This document shows positions 50,334 through 62,394 of a DNA stretch of 64,000 nt, one piece after another. Under the pieces are notes generated by a model, which worked only from the letters and a program-made list of their open reading frames with translations, was not told where the DNA came from and made no database searches. The translations under genes and the position numbers were made by a program. Position 1 is the stretch's first letter. Each line of letters begins with the position of its first letter. This DNA comes from Ephemerocybe angulata (Eukaryota > Basidiomycota > Agaricomycetes > Agaricales > Psathyrellaceae), in the NCBI GenBank assembly GCA_013368325.1, contig JAACJK010000171.1, positions 463,760-527,759 on the forward strand, given 5' to 3'.

Positions 50334-53300
50334 ATGTCGAATATCCACAACGCGGAGGACGGCAGTCCTCCATTGTCAGTTGAGGAATATCAAGAAAAGA
50401 TTACAAGCCTGCACAACCTGCTCGATGGTGCGGAAAGTTGGACGGGGGATACGCCGAATATTGGGAACAGACTCACTGCCATTATCCTGGACGCGGTCAG
50501 TCTGATTGAGCAGAATGCAAGCATTTGTTATTAAAGAGATTCACTAATACATGGATTAAGGTTCCAGTCCTCGAAGGCTACGTACACTGTGGAAAGCGAA
50601 ACTTCAAACGCTCGTTGCGCGTCGACGGTTGGCTCGAGGAACTTCGATTTAAACGCCTTGAATACGGTGCAGGCTTACCTGTTTCATCCTTCGATTTCTC
50701 GGTCTTCCAACGCACCCCATTCTCTATGACTCTCGGCGAGGCTTCAGGAAATGCAGAGAGTACCACCAGGGCACCAAGGGAGGCGGAGATGGGAAGGGAG
50801 AGATTGGGGACGGGAGTCGGGGTTAGTGCTATGAATGTCGGGCCCGCAAACGCTGGTGGCGATGGTATTATTGCAGGGGGCATGGGCGGAAACACGGGCG
50901 GTGAGGGTAGGGAGAGTGTCGGGTCTGTAGCGGGCGTAGGGAGTGGAGGCAAGTGGGTAGCGGGTGTCGGAGGTGTCGGAGGTGTCGGAGGTGTTGCGGG
51001 TGTCGGAGGTGTAGCGGGCGGAGAGCGTGGACGCGGGGGTGTAGCGGGTGTCGGAGGTGTTGCGGGTGTCGGAGGTGTAGCGGGCGGAGAGCGTGGACGC
51101 GGGGGTGTAGCGGGTGTCGGAGGTGTCGGAGGTGTTGCGGGTGTCGGAGGTGTAGCGGGCGGAGAGCGTGGACGCGGGGATGTAGCGGGTGTTGGAGGTG
51201 TCGGAGGTGTGGCGGGCGGAGAGCGTGGACGCGGGGGTGTAGCGGGTATGGGAGGTTTAGCGGGCGTCGGACGTGACGCGGATGTGGGTGTTGAAGCGGG
51301 CGGAGAGCGTGGACGCGGGGGTGTAGCGGGTATGGGAGGTGTAGCGGGCGTCGGACGTGATGCGAATGTCGGTGCCGAAGCGGGAGGAAGGCGTGAACGC
51401 GGGGGTGTGGCGGGCGTTGGAGGCGTAGCGGATGTGAGTGGTGTGGCGGGCGTTGGAGGTGTGGGAGGTGTCGCGGGTCTCGGTGTTGTAGCGGGAATTG
51501 GAGGTGGAGGTGTCGCGCGTGTCGGTATTGTAGCGGGCGTAGAGCATGGAAGCGGGGTTGGGGCCGCCGTTAAAGGCGTAGCGGGTGTAGCGGGTGTGGG
51601 AGGTGTAGCGGGCATTGGCATGGGAGGTGTGGCGGGTGTCGGTATTGGGGGTAGAGGTGCTATGGGTGCTGGAGGCACGAGTGTGGACGATGCTGTGGAT
51701 GCGGATGGCGATGACGATTTAGACCAGGATATGGGCGGCCCTAGGACCGATTCTAAGGATTCAGAACCGTCGGAAGGGGCTGCTGTGAACGATGAGCAGC
51801 GGGGAAAGAAGAGGAAGCCGAGGAGTGGGTCTGGGGATGAGTTGACCGCTACCCCCAAGCCAGAGGAGACCGTGGATCCAGCTCACCCAAACAAGAAACT
51901 GAAGAACTACACAAGCCCACCTAAACAGAAGCGGCGAAGTACACAGAAAATGCCAGAGACGGTTCTCGATATCTTCGAAATACCTTGCAGGATTTGTGTC
52001 GGCAAACGACCTCCATGGATCTGCTTTATCGACGGCGGGATCGACCAGGCTTGCTTTAACTGTCTCCGGTCGCACAAAAGGTGCACTTACTCTAACGGTG
52101 GGATGAAGGAGGAAGACGACGTTGGAGAGCTTCCTGATGCGGTCGAGAATCATCATCATGCCAAGGGCGACGATGATATGCACCCCGATGGGAGGGGTGG
52201 GACTGTAAAGGTGAAAGTTCAGCGGCCGAAAGGGAAGGAGAAGGAAAAGGCGAAGGTGGTGAAGGGGCCGGGTAAGCTGAAGGTGAAGGCAGTGGGGGAG
52301 AAGCAGGCTAGGGCGGAAAGTTCAGGCAGCGGGCAAGGCTCTGTACCTGGAGGTCAGCCTGTAATCGACAGGAGTCTGTCAGGTGTGCCGATGGAGGTCG
52401 ATGTACCAGTGAGGCAGACTTTTAAATCGGTACCTGGCCAGAGCGGAGTACAGGTACGTACAACATATTCTCCTAAACTCAGAGTTGTAAAGTTGACTGA
52501 CCTGAGTCTTTAATCATAGCCCAAGGTTCCAACGGCTATCGGAAGTGAAAGCATCGGGGGCAACAAAGCATTGGTGAAAGGGAAGAATAGGGAGAGCGAG
52601 CGCGTAACGCCAGCATACGAGGGAGAGGCTCCGACCAACGTTAATGTGAGCATTGTCCATGTTTTCTCAGAGTTGAAGCGCACCTCCGTCTAATTCGCCG
52701 CATCTCGATAGACTGCGAGTAGATCCACAGAGGGACCGGTAACCGACATGCATGGAGAACTCTCTGCCATGCGACGTGATATCGTTGCAATCTCGGCCCT
52801 ACGAGCACAAGTCGAGAATCTGAGCATTGGGCATGCAAATTCCGCCGCCGAGCACAAGTTGGAGATCGATACCATCCGCGAGACCGTCAGGGAGACCGTC
52901 AGGGAGACTGGCCCAATCTCGCATCGCGTAATGGAGCTGGAGAATCGCATCGCGAGCCAGGATGGTAATGAAGGGGTACTGGCACGATTGTCGAACCTCG
53001 AAAGGGAGGTTGAGCAGAATGGGAGACGGCTTGGAGAGATGGAGCGGCGGGTAGAGGGATACTTTGGCATGAGGAAGGACGGTGAGGTCCTTGCGAAGTT
53101 GGAGGGCTTAGAGAATGTGGTTCAGGGACTCGACCGTATCTGGGGTGCAGGACTTCAAGGTCTTGTTGGCCAACTGGGTGGTGTATTGGAGCAGCACAGG
53201 CTCGAAACCGCGGAAACCATTCAAGTTACTTTGGAGAAGGTGTTGAAAGACTCGCTTCGACAAGACCTTTTGCAGATGACGCCTAACGAGCCAGGTCGTA

Positions 53301-54505
53301 TTTGGCACCAGGGATCGGCAAGCGTAGCAAGGGAGAGTGCGAGGGCAGGCCCGTTGCCATTGACTAGAGGACGTGGTATTGAGGATGGTGGCCTCGAGAC
53401 GGCAGGGGTATCTAACAGTGAAGGCGGCACACCCCAGCTCCAACATCCCTCAACCATGCCCATGGGTTGGAATGTCGACTCACAACGTGCCCGATTGCCA
53501 GGATCCAATGCTCGAGCGGGCATGGTTGTAGGTGGAGGGATAATCGGGCCCGACTTTCCTGGATCTTATCGGATGAGCGGGGATTCTGAGGGCCCGCGTC
53601 GGCCCGACTCTTATCCGGCAGCATCAGTTTCGACCCACGGTAGTCATATGTCGAGAGGCGGACTGGATATGTCGGGTCGAGATGTCGGGAGCGTCCCTAG
53701 TGTCGGTCAAGGATCGGGTGGAGGCATGGATGATCGGGTGGAATCAAGTCGGGGAGGGTTAGATGCGGAAGGAGCATATATGCACAGTGGCGGGGTTGGG
53801 ATGGGGTTATTCACTCCAGGTAGTTCTGGCGGGGCCCTTGGTACAAGCGGGGTATCAGGATTCCGAAACAGTGGAACTGGGACACCTTCAGTGAGCTTCA
53901 ATGGTGGTGTGGCGAATCGCCAACATGGGGATGAGCCGTTTGATCCATTTTCCACTTCTATGCGCGCGTTTGGTCCCGCCAGCCATGTCGGGACGTCGGG
54001 CTTTGGGATGCCGAGGAATGGGCCCACTGCGGGTCTGACAGAGGGTCAGATTACCGCCGGCAGTGTATCCGTGGCTGGTCAGAGTTATGCTGATCAGTAT
54101 CAGGATACGGTGGCTACTGGGTTGGGAGTCCCAGGAGGCGGGGCACAATCCACCGCTCAAGGTGCAGCCCAGGGGGTCGGCTCTTACCTCGATGGTCAAG
54201 GTACTATTTCTAGGCCCTCTCTAAAGTTCAGTCACTAATTTACCGACATTTTCTTTCCAGAAATTTCATGGACTGGCAGTGTGCCATCCAATGTAAGAAA
54301 CTCTTGGTCTGCGGATAACTCGCCTCTTACGACGATCTCCGATGTTCCCGCGGATAATCTAGATATTCCAACACTCCCCGCACCTGCAGATAACCCTCCC
54401 GCCAGGACAGGGCGCTACCAGGCGAGACCACGCCCACCGCCTGGAAGAATACAGCCAGGCAGGGCTGTAAACTTGAAGGATAGGCCCGAGGCCCCCGCGC
54501 CGTAG
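50334..54505 (+). CDS. Cys6-cluster and coiled-coil protein with Gly-Val repeat
   Basis: Long plus-strand gene; the N-terminal exon is uncertain (MSNIHNAEDG at 50334 is a candidate, and how it joins the main exon near 50566 is not resolved). The main exon reads VPVLEGYVHCGKRNFKRS, then a Gly/Val/Ala repeat (50940-51640), an acidic and Lys-rich stretch, and a cysteine cluster at about 51985-52090: CRIC, WIC, then ACFNCLRSHKRCTY. The spacing C-x2-C-x9-C-x8-C-x2-C-x6-C recalls the fungal Zn2Cys6 domain but is not canonical. After an intron at about 52454-52519 and another near 52650-52710, a coiled coil follows (MHGELSAMRRDIVAISALR, RVMELENRIASQ, LSNLEREVEQN). The C-terminal 350 residues are Gly/Ser/Pro rich and end at 54505. 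I recall many similar uncharacterised proteins in mushrooms, probably DNA-binding, but function is unknown. Confidence 0.65.
50940..51640 (+). repeat. Coding Gly-Val repeat (VNTR)
   Basis: GTGTCGGAGGTGTAGCGG-type units encode GVGGVAGVGGVAGGERGRG. The GERGRG block recurs five times at spacings of about 54-84 bases. Degeneration increases towards 51640. The repeat preserves the reading frame, and the opposite strand is also free of stops for 427 codons as a by-product of composition. Confidence 0.85.
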
Positions 54506-55009
54506 TTGTCTCATTTTTTCTACATATGTTCTACTCCTGTGTGTTGCACGTCACGATTATTAATGATTTCTTTGTTTCTCTTCTAATGATTGTGATTGAA
54601 CATCCTCGCACGTTTGGCGGCTAGTCCAGTCCATTCACCAATCCACCAGGTCAGTTGTCTACGCAAAGGGGTCCTGCAATTTATTTCGAAATATTTGTGT
54701 GTATGGTGTATGCATTAATCTAATTATCGTGATTTTGGCACATATATCATTGAAGCAGTTTTAAAAAAACCACGCTGAGGGGAGTCGGGACATGCTCAGG
54801 CTTGGTAAGCAGCGGGGCTCGGAACTTGCTTACAAATTCTGGAATCCGGTTGGGATACCTTGCTCTTGCCTGAACTTGTACGCGATCTCGCGCCCTACAA
54901 CAACAATTCAAGTTGCTCTTGTATCTACCTTTGGTGCGTGGTAAATAAATAAATAAATCCTAAGAAACCTCTTAAGATATTGTACAGGTAAGTTAAAATT
55001 CCCGAGGGC
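54506..55009. other. Intergenic region between convergent genes
   Basis: About 500 bases, AT rich in part, with a short (AAAT)n run at 54945-54958. It separates the Cys6-cluster gene (+) and the HMG-like gene (-), and would be the left edge of the KDZ block if the latter gene is part of it. I found no terminal inverted repeat here. Confidence 0.45.
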
Positions 55010-58000
55010 CTATGTACCGTATCGTTGAACCTTTTTTGACACTCGCTTACCTGTCCTTCCGACTGCCTCAGCCACCCTCAACAACTCTCTCTCCTCCGCG
55101 TTTAACCTCCTTCCACCCTGTTCACCAGAGGTACCCGGCTCCCCTTCCACATCAGTTTGCTTACTCGAACTGCCCGTCTTGGTGGGCTTAGGGCGGGGAC
55201 GCGGTTTTGCAGCTGGTGCCTTCCCCGATGGACCGCTCCCTGCTGGACTGTCTGTGGTGGGTTCGACGGCTGGTGGCAATGAGGTGGGAATTGCAGCAAT
55301 CCCTGCTGCACGAGTAGCTGCAAGCACCCGGGCAACTTCCCTATCTACCAGCTCTTGGAAGAGGCCCACTGTAGATTCCACATTTGCAGGAGGGGGTGCG
55401 ATATGAGTCGGGGTTGGGTGTGTCGGGTGTGCGTTGTCAGTAGTCCAAGTTGGGTGAGGGCTAGGCAAATCCTCGCCCGCATTTGTTGTGGCTTCAGGAT
55501 GTGCGGGAATGGCGGGACTCTGTGTCGGATGAGGGGGTTGGAGCAACGCCACCATGGCGGTGTGTGTCGGGTTCGGATCAGCAAGTGTCTGCATCGCAGG
55601 GCTCATCGGGGTCGGGTATGGATCTGCGGGTGTCTCAGTCGGAACACCCATGGGTGTCGACTGTGTCTGCGCGGGTATCAGAGTCAGACGATGGGTGTCG
55701 GGTGTCGACTGTGGATAAGTGTCGGGCGTCGGAACACCCATGGGTGTCGACTGTGTCTGCGTGGGTATCAGAGTCGGATGATGGGTATTGGGTGTCGACT
55801 GTGGATAAGTGTCGGGCGTCGGAACACCCATGGGTGTCGACTGTGTCTGCGTGGGTATCAGAGTCGGATGATGGGTATTGGGTGTTGACTGTGGATGGGC
55901 AGGTATCGGAGTCGGACGATAAGTGTCGGGTGTCGGGGCATCCATGGGTGTCGCCTGTGTCTGCGCGGGTGCCTCAGTCGGACGATGTGGGGGCGATTGC
56001 AGCATGAGGTTCGACGCTGCCTCCACCAATCCACCCGTACCTGGTGTGAGCGTGGATAAGGAGGGTTCTAAAATCCGGGGATATAAGTAAAATGTCCTGC
56101 GTTTGGTGGGTCTCGCCTACCTTGCGTCCTCTGACTCCGACTGCCCGATACAACCTTAGGAGGAGTGCTGGCATGGAAATCTATGAATATGGTGTTCAGT
56201 GTCACTGTGGCCTCCCTAATTAAAAGAATGACATACCATCAACATTGTCGTTGTCGGCCCCTCCTGCGACCACACCCTCCGACCCCTCATCCACTTCGCT
56301 ATCAACCATTTTACCACCTTTACCCCTCCCCTTGCCCTTCTTCGTGACCTTGCTCCCTTTCCTGCCCTGAATCCCAGAGTTCTTGACTTTCCCTCCCGTA
56401 TCCTTCTTCCGTTCTCTCGGGAGATCACTCTCACTGTCCTCTGAGTCCGACAGATCAATCTTTACCTTCGGTTTCCTTCCCCGATGACGCCTTGGGAGCG
56501 CATCCCGATCGGACTCTGACTCTCCGGTACTCCCACCGCCCGAGTTCTGGCATAGCTCCCGAGGCTCTCGAGGTGCATATTGTCCGTCCGCTACCAAGTA
56601 GTTGTGGAATTGCAATGGAATGAGTCCATCTTTTTGTCGACCATACCAGTACAGCAATATTTCCTTTGCTCGTGACACTCGGATTTTATTGGGCTCATTG
56701 AGTTGGCCAAGATGATCGGGGAAGTATTCTTTATCGATGAATTGGCGGAGATGGAGGGAGAGGGCGGTCCAGGGTGGGTGTGCAAGACTAGACGTGCTCT
56801 TTACACCACGCGCACAGGCTGGGTGAAGGTTGAGAATATTATTAATATAATAAACAGAATATACGCACCATAGCAGCCCAGTACAAATGCTCGGATCAGC
56901 TTCACATAATACTTATTTGGCGTAAGGCGGGGCGGAATGACTTTCGGATCGGGAAGCACTGGCTCCCCATACTCATTAACCTTGAGGACAACTTCCCCCA
57001 GTTCCTTCCCAAAGGTTTCCTCATTCCGAGCCAGCTTTGCAACAAACATACCATACTGGCCTTCTGGATCATGCTTCTCCCACCATCCCTTTGCCCCAGA
57101 TTTAAATGTTTTCCCCCCGTCAATCTTATTATTGAAGTCCATTGTACCTTTGTATAATCATGTCAATCAAATACCCGAGAAGGTAAAGATATAGTATACG
57201 TACTGACACAGAGTCGTCCCGTGGTGTCATGGTAGCTGACAAGGCTGACCATTCTGACGCCCATCTGGTGATAGATGTCACGGCTAAACTGCGAAAGAGT
57301 TTCGGATAGCTTTTCCTCGGCAAGTCTATGCAATATGTCAGTATGGGCCTGTGATTTTGGACAAAAGAACTTGCCTTCGCTTCTCGTCCTCGTTTGGCCC
57401 GCGTTCTCGCCACTCAATTGCCATTTCCTGGTACTTCTGTTTCTCATCATCATCCAAAGCTCCCCATTCCATACCGAGGGCTTTCTGAAAGAAGTTGAAT
57501 GGTTTCGGAGGCTTCTTAGGGTCTGTACTGTCGACCTCCGGTGTTTCCGACTCTTGATCACCCGCCGCATCAATTTCGGCAGGCTCAATGTCAACGTCGG
57601 AGGCATGCACACCCACAGCCTCTGCGTATAGCTCAGCCTGTCTCCCCAGAACCAACCCAATATTCTCCTTGTAGAACACCTGCCTCGGAACCCACTGAAT
57701 GCCCCACCGAATTTCATCCTTCCTAGATCGCGCGCGTTGCGCATACCACGTGCGCACATTCTAGATGAAGAAGGTGATTAGATATATTGGGAAGCCGGAT
57801 CACAAGTCGGACAGTCGGACCTCATTCACTGCAGCCTTGTCCTCTTTACTGCAGGGTCGACCACCCGCTTCCATATCCTTAATGAATTTGGTGTATGTAG
57901 CTTGCGCAAGCTCCTTCCGGAGCTTGTGGGGTGAGTAGCGGTATGTCTCCCTGGTTTCTTGGAGATATTTGAGCTGATCGGGGGAGAAGTGGCTGTCGAG

Positions 58001-58102
58001 AGAAGGCCGTTTCGACTTTGGGCCATCCGCATTGTCTGGCTGCTCAGTTGATGTGTCCGAATGATCGTCGGAGGATAATTTGGAAGAGTCGTTCGGAGGC
58101 AT
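55010..58102 (-). CDS. HMG-like, KDZ-partner protein
   Basis: The ATG at 58102 starts MPPNDSSKLSSDDHS. Exons (approximate) join NEVRLSDL-proximal sequence to VRTWYAQRARSRKDEIRW, then to LAEEKLSETLSQFSRD, MDFNNKIDGGKTFKS and AHPPWTALSLHLRQF. The part PPKPFNFFQKALGMEWGALD, followed by DEKQKYQEMAIEWRERGP, looks like an HMG-box core, by eye and weakly. The next block (VSLVSYHDTTGRLC, VNEYGEPVLPDPKV, YYVKLIRAFVLGCYG, RAKEILLYWYGRQKDG) matches from memory a common uncharacterised mushroom family found repeatedly near KDZ transposases. The C-terminal third is very basic (GKGRGKGGK) and then a Pro/Thr tandem repeat of 30 residues, ending KKVQRYGT. It faces the KDZ transposase across a 149-bp promoter, which supports co-mobilisation. 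Function unknown. Confidence 0.7.
55632..55990 (-). repeat. 90-bp coding tandem repeat
   Basis: About 3.5 units of 90 bp; the 30-residue product repeats GVPTPDTYPQSTPNTHHP and TLIPTQTQSTPM. Two central units (about 55728-55907) are nearly identical over 80 bases; the outer units have diverged. Confidence 0.85.
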
Positions 58103-58251
58103 GTTGAAAGAATTATGGAGAAATCGGGGATAAACACACGGGTTACAGAAGCAATTGTGGGTTCCTGGAGATTACAATCCAGTGGTATCCATCCCTTTTA
58201 TACTCCACAATGATGAGACTAAGTATCCAGCAAATTCCCTCTTGCCTCATC
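58103..58251. promoter_or_regulatory. Divergent promoter of the KDZ pair
   Basis: Only 149 bases separate the ATG codons of the HMG-like gene (-) and the KDZ transposase gene (+). Both must be transcribed from this segment. No obvious TATA box or palindrome was found apart from weak AT-rich stretches. Confidence 0.65.
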
Positions 58252-61200
58252 ATGGGTCGTAAGCTGCACCCATCTCTTGATGGCTACAGCAAACGCGAAG
58301 TGACGGTCCGAACCAACTCTCGAGGTACCAAATTCGTTCTTGTCCCCTCCAGAGCTGCTGTATCCGCCCGTATTCCGAAGCCCAAGAAAGGTGTCCAGAA
58401 GCGTCCTCGCACAGATGACTACTCCCCAGCACCAGACCAGCTCAACCCATATCCATCTGGACCCGACAACCTGGATAACCCTCCTACCTCCATGATTAAT
58501 GAGAACATCTTCACGAAGCACAATGCCAAAAAGGCACCAGGAAAGGTACAACCCAATGTGCATCATTATCTATTGTACTCCGCAATCTCATTATGCTTTT
58601 TTTAGACGAGCCATGAGTACATGGACGAATGGGGGAAGACCAAGTGCGGGCCATATCTCGATCGCATTATCCATGGCGAAGGACTCCGAAACATCAAGTG
58701 CGACTTGTGTGGGTCGGACGATACCCGCTTTCGATGCCTGGAATGCTTTGATATCCCCCGACTTTGCGCCTCGTGCTGCAAGAATACCCATCGGAGGACT
58801 CCTTTCCACAGGATCGAACGATGGACTGGCGAGCATTGGATTCCCGCCTGGCTCTGGCATGTGGGCACGGTTCTGTGCTTGGGCCATGGCTTTGATCCCT
58901 GCCCTTCCTACAGAAGCACACTCACGGAGTTGGAAGGCAGGTGTATTGGCCTTAATGAGGTGGATGATTTCTCGGGTGACCCCACCTTCGGGTCCAAGCC
59001 CAAGAGATCTGCTGTCGGGTCCGGATCTATCATTTCGGTTGTCCACACCAACGGATTCCACCACCTCCCGGTTTTTCCCTGCTTCTGCACAGATGGTCAG
59101 CCCGACGATATCCAGTTTCTGGACAAGTCTCTATACCCCGCCACTTGGAAGGAGATCCGCACGGTGTTTTCATTTGAACTTCTCAAGCTCCTCCACCTGC
59201 TCAAGGTCCAGGCTCACATGTCTTCTGAGACGTACACGGATATCCTCCGACGACTCACCAACTACATCTTTCCATCTCACACTCTGGTATGTCCTCTCCT
59301 CCATCAAATTTAAGCACCGATTGATGGGTTACCATAAATGGACAGAATCGAAAGCGGGAGATGGCGAGAATCTGGCAACAATGGAACCATCTCACGTCGC
59401 TCAAGAGGAAAGGGTTTGGGCACACCAGTCCTGGAGTAAGACCTGATACAGGCCAGCTTGCGCTATTCTGTGCCACCTGTCCACAGCCTATGGTTAACCT
59501 TCCAGATGGCTGGGATCAAGACATCGACTCGTGCGTTTCTTTCTTTATATTTAAAAAATACCGCCCTAATTTAATTACCTTCCACAGCTGGAAGTACCGC
59601 CGATATCTTGTTGCCGATGGGAACTTTGTGCTGAACCACCCTGAGAAAAAGGCGAATGAGGACCCCGTGTGGCTCACCGATGGAGCGGGATATATGGTTG
59701 AACGCGAGATGTACAGATCGCACATCGAGGAATACAAAGAAGAACAGGAGGTTAGTTATCCCTTCATATTTGCCATTGCCCCATCTGTTCGAGACCTACT
59801 CCATGCGACTTGAATATTTCTAATTTATTCCAATTTCCCCGCCGTAATCCACCGAATTCCCGACATTGACCCGCACCGCGCCCGACACAGCGCAATTATG
59901 TCCGACATGCGACACTTCCACCCTTCCGATTGAATATTTGATTGAATCGTATCTAATTGCCCCGAATATCCCCACAGCCCCCAACCTGTTATCAACACAG
60001 GGCTGTTTCGGACAAGAACAAGCCGAAGAAGGGGTATGACTCTACAGGGCTGGTTGCAATCGCGTGCGCGCGCCATGGGTGCTTCGCACCTGGTTCTGTC
60101 GTAGACATGCAGAAGGGGGAAAGGTACGCACTGCAGTAACTTCATACTTTTCAGGTGCTGACTTGGAGTTCACCTCGCAGACAAATGAATACTGACTACG
60201 CCTTCTGTCATGCGATCGCCAATACCAACACCAAGGATATCCCAGTCGCGCTCGCCTACGATATAAACTGCCAGTATTGCATCAACTTCCGATCCCGAAT
60301 TGAACGTTCCTGGCTTCTACCCGAGCTTTGTCCACCCAGTGTGCCCATCAATTTTGTGATCGGGCTTTTTCACGTCCATGGGCACAAGGAAGACTGTCTC
60401 GTGCGCTTCGCCCCCACCTACCTACCGGGTGCAGGGGTAACAAGTGGAGAAATTCTCGAATCTTTGTGGTCGACCTTGAACGGAGCGGCCAATGTGACCC
60501 GGAGCATGACACTTGCCCATAGATCGGAGATGCTTGATGCGTGCATGGGTGATAGTAACTGGAGAAAGCTCCAGGGAATGGGTCAGATCTGGATTTTCAT
60601 CCTAATGTAGCTGTATTCTCACATGTTTCTTACAAATAGTCCGCTTTCTTATCAAACAATATGCCGACGCAAGGAAGGAATCTGCGACCGCAGCTGACGG
60701 CTTCGAACAACTTGACTCAACTGCAACGGATACCCAGCGACAGGAGTGGAAATCGCTGATGCAGGAGGCCAATGATAACCGCATCGCCACAAACAATGTG
60801 TCAATGGACGTTTATAGCGTGGTTTCTCATAAAGGTGTGCTTCCTTCCCGATATATACCTTCGGGTCGTTTCCGCCGGTACTAATTCGGTGGTTATTAGT
60901 TCCACCAAAAAGCGATGCTCAAGCCCGTCTCATGAATGAAGAGCGGGCCACGAATGATCACTTGGGCATAGCGGACTGGATTGCGTTGGCCATAGAGATT
61001 GAAGAAGAGCAGTAAGTCCGTACATTAGGTCTGAAGGTCTGGCTGACGCAACAATACTGCAGAATTCGGTATCGATCCCAAATCCGCCGACGCGCACCCA
61101 CCCTACCCGTTCGCAAGTCAAAGACGAAGAAGGCGCAAAAGCTTGAAGTCGCGCTTATTAGGAAGGGTCAGCATATCCTGAAGCTGATTAATCAGCTTTA

Positions 61201-62295
61201 CGACGATGCTGATGAGCTCTTCGCATTCGATATCCGAGAACTCGTGTGGAGAACGAGCGCTGTGGAGGAGAATGAAGAGGTATGTGTGTGTGAGGGTGAT
61301 GCGGAGGAGGAGTGTTTCTGCAAGGATTCGCTCACCCCGACAGACGACACCGTTTGGGACGACCTCAAGGATGAGTTATCATCTGTTCCACTTCCCTCCG
61401 ACTTTGCGGAGCTTCCAAAGGGCTGGAAGCACGTTGCGGTGAAGGAGCGGGTGATGCGGGTAGCGCAAGCTGACGAAGCTGCGCAGGACGTGCGTCGTTG
61501 TATCGCGCACAAGTCTTGGCTGTATCGGGCAAACCGGGATTTAGCGGCGGGGAAGCGGGAACGAACGCGGGGATATGATGCCATCAATGAGGTCGATGGA
61601 TCTCTGAGGTATCACATCGCCCGATATACCAAGGCTCGAGCTGCTCTAGAGCGTTTAGGAGTTCTTGAGCAGTATCCGAGGTTTCAAGAACTCACCAGGT
61701 CTCATACGAAGGCCGTGACGGGGATTTACAACCCCAACAAGGCAAATCCGACAAAGGAACCAATGTCGTGGATTTGGAGCATGCATAAAGAGTCGGGAAT
61801 GGGCACTGAGAAGTATGTTGAAGAAGGTGAGTACCATTTTTCTTTAACACATGCAATATAATCTCATTTTTTACCCCCTTTATTCAAGTGTATCGGGTTA
61901 GTTGGATACGCGCAGCCTCCCGGAACGATCGATGGTCGGAGGAGGTGACAATAATTCGGTCGGAGATGGAATGGTTCACCCGATATATGGACTTTATGGC
62001 GGATCAGGCAGCGGGTTGGGCGGAGTTAGGCCTTGGGGATGGGCACACTGCATACGCTTATCGACAAGCGGATATGTGGCGCAGACTGGGGTCATGGGCA
62101 ACGGTAATGTTTCAACAGAAGTGCGGGGTGGATCTTGCAAATACCGGGAAGTCGAAGCCAGAGCGGGCTGAGAGCGGGAGGATCAGAACCCAAGGGGGTA
62201 TACAACCGCCGATTGGCTTCGAGAAGCACGAGAACGAAGACGCGGTGGGGCGGGTGATTCAGATGGCTCCGATAAGTCACAAGATTCTGATCTGA
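58252..62295 (+). CDS. KDZ transposase with CxC2-like cysteine cluster
   Basis: DNA transposase of the Kyakuja-Dileera-Zisupton class, about 1100 residues. First exons, with closing phases: 58252-58545, 58606-59286, 59346-59530, 59588-59750, 59978-60123, then from 60181. N-terminus MGRKLHPSLDGYSKREV. Cysteine cluster at residues about 118-160: CDLCGSDD, CLECFDIPRLCASCC and NTHRRTPFHRIERW. RNase H-type core: YLVADGNF (first Asp, about residue 397), ALAYDINCQY (second Asp, about 517), then HVHGHKEDC and GVTSGEILESLW (Glu). A second CxC-type motif, FCATCPQP, lies before the core. The C-terminal domain (ERVMRVAQADEAAQDVRRC, HIARYTKARAALERL, WSMHKESGMGTEKY) is helical. All three putative catalytic acids are intact and no stop breaks the frame, so the gene could be active. 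One intron (59751-59977, 227 nt) is unusually long. Confidence 0.85.
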
Positions 62296-62394
62296 AGTGG
62301 AAGACTTCGAAGAAGCTGATGTGGCGGATGTAAAAGGGACTTACCATGTAAAAACGGAGAATTATTGGTAGGATGGTGATCGAAATAGGACGCA

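Noticed and set aside
50578..51858. 426-codon antisense ORF opposite the Gly-Val repeat
   Set aside because: Its Pro/Thr-rich translation is simply the complement of the GTGTCGGAGG repeat; the plus strand carries the cysteine cluster and spliced structure.
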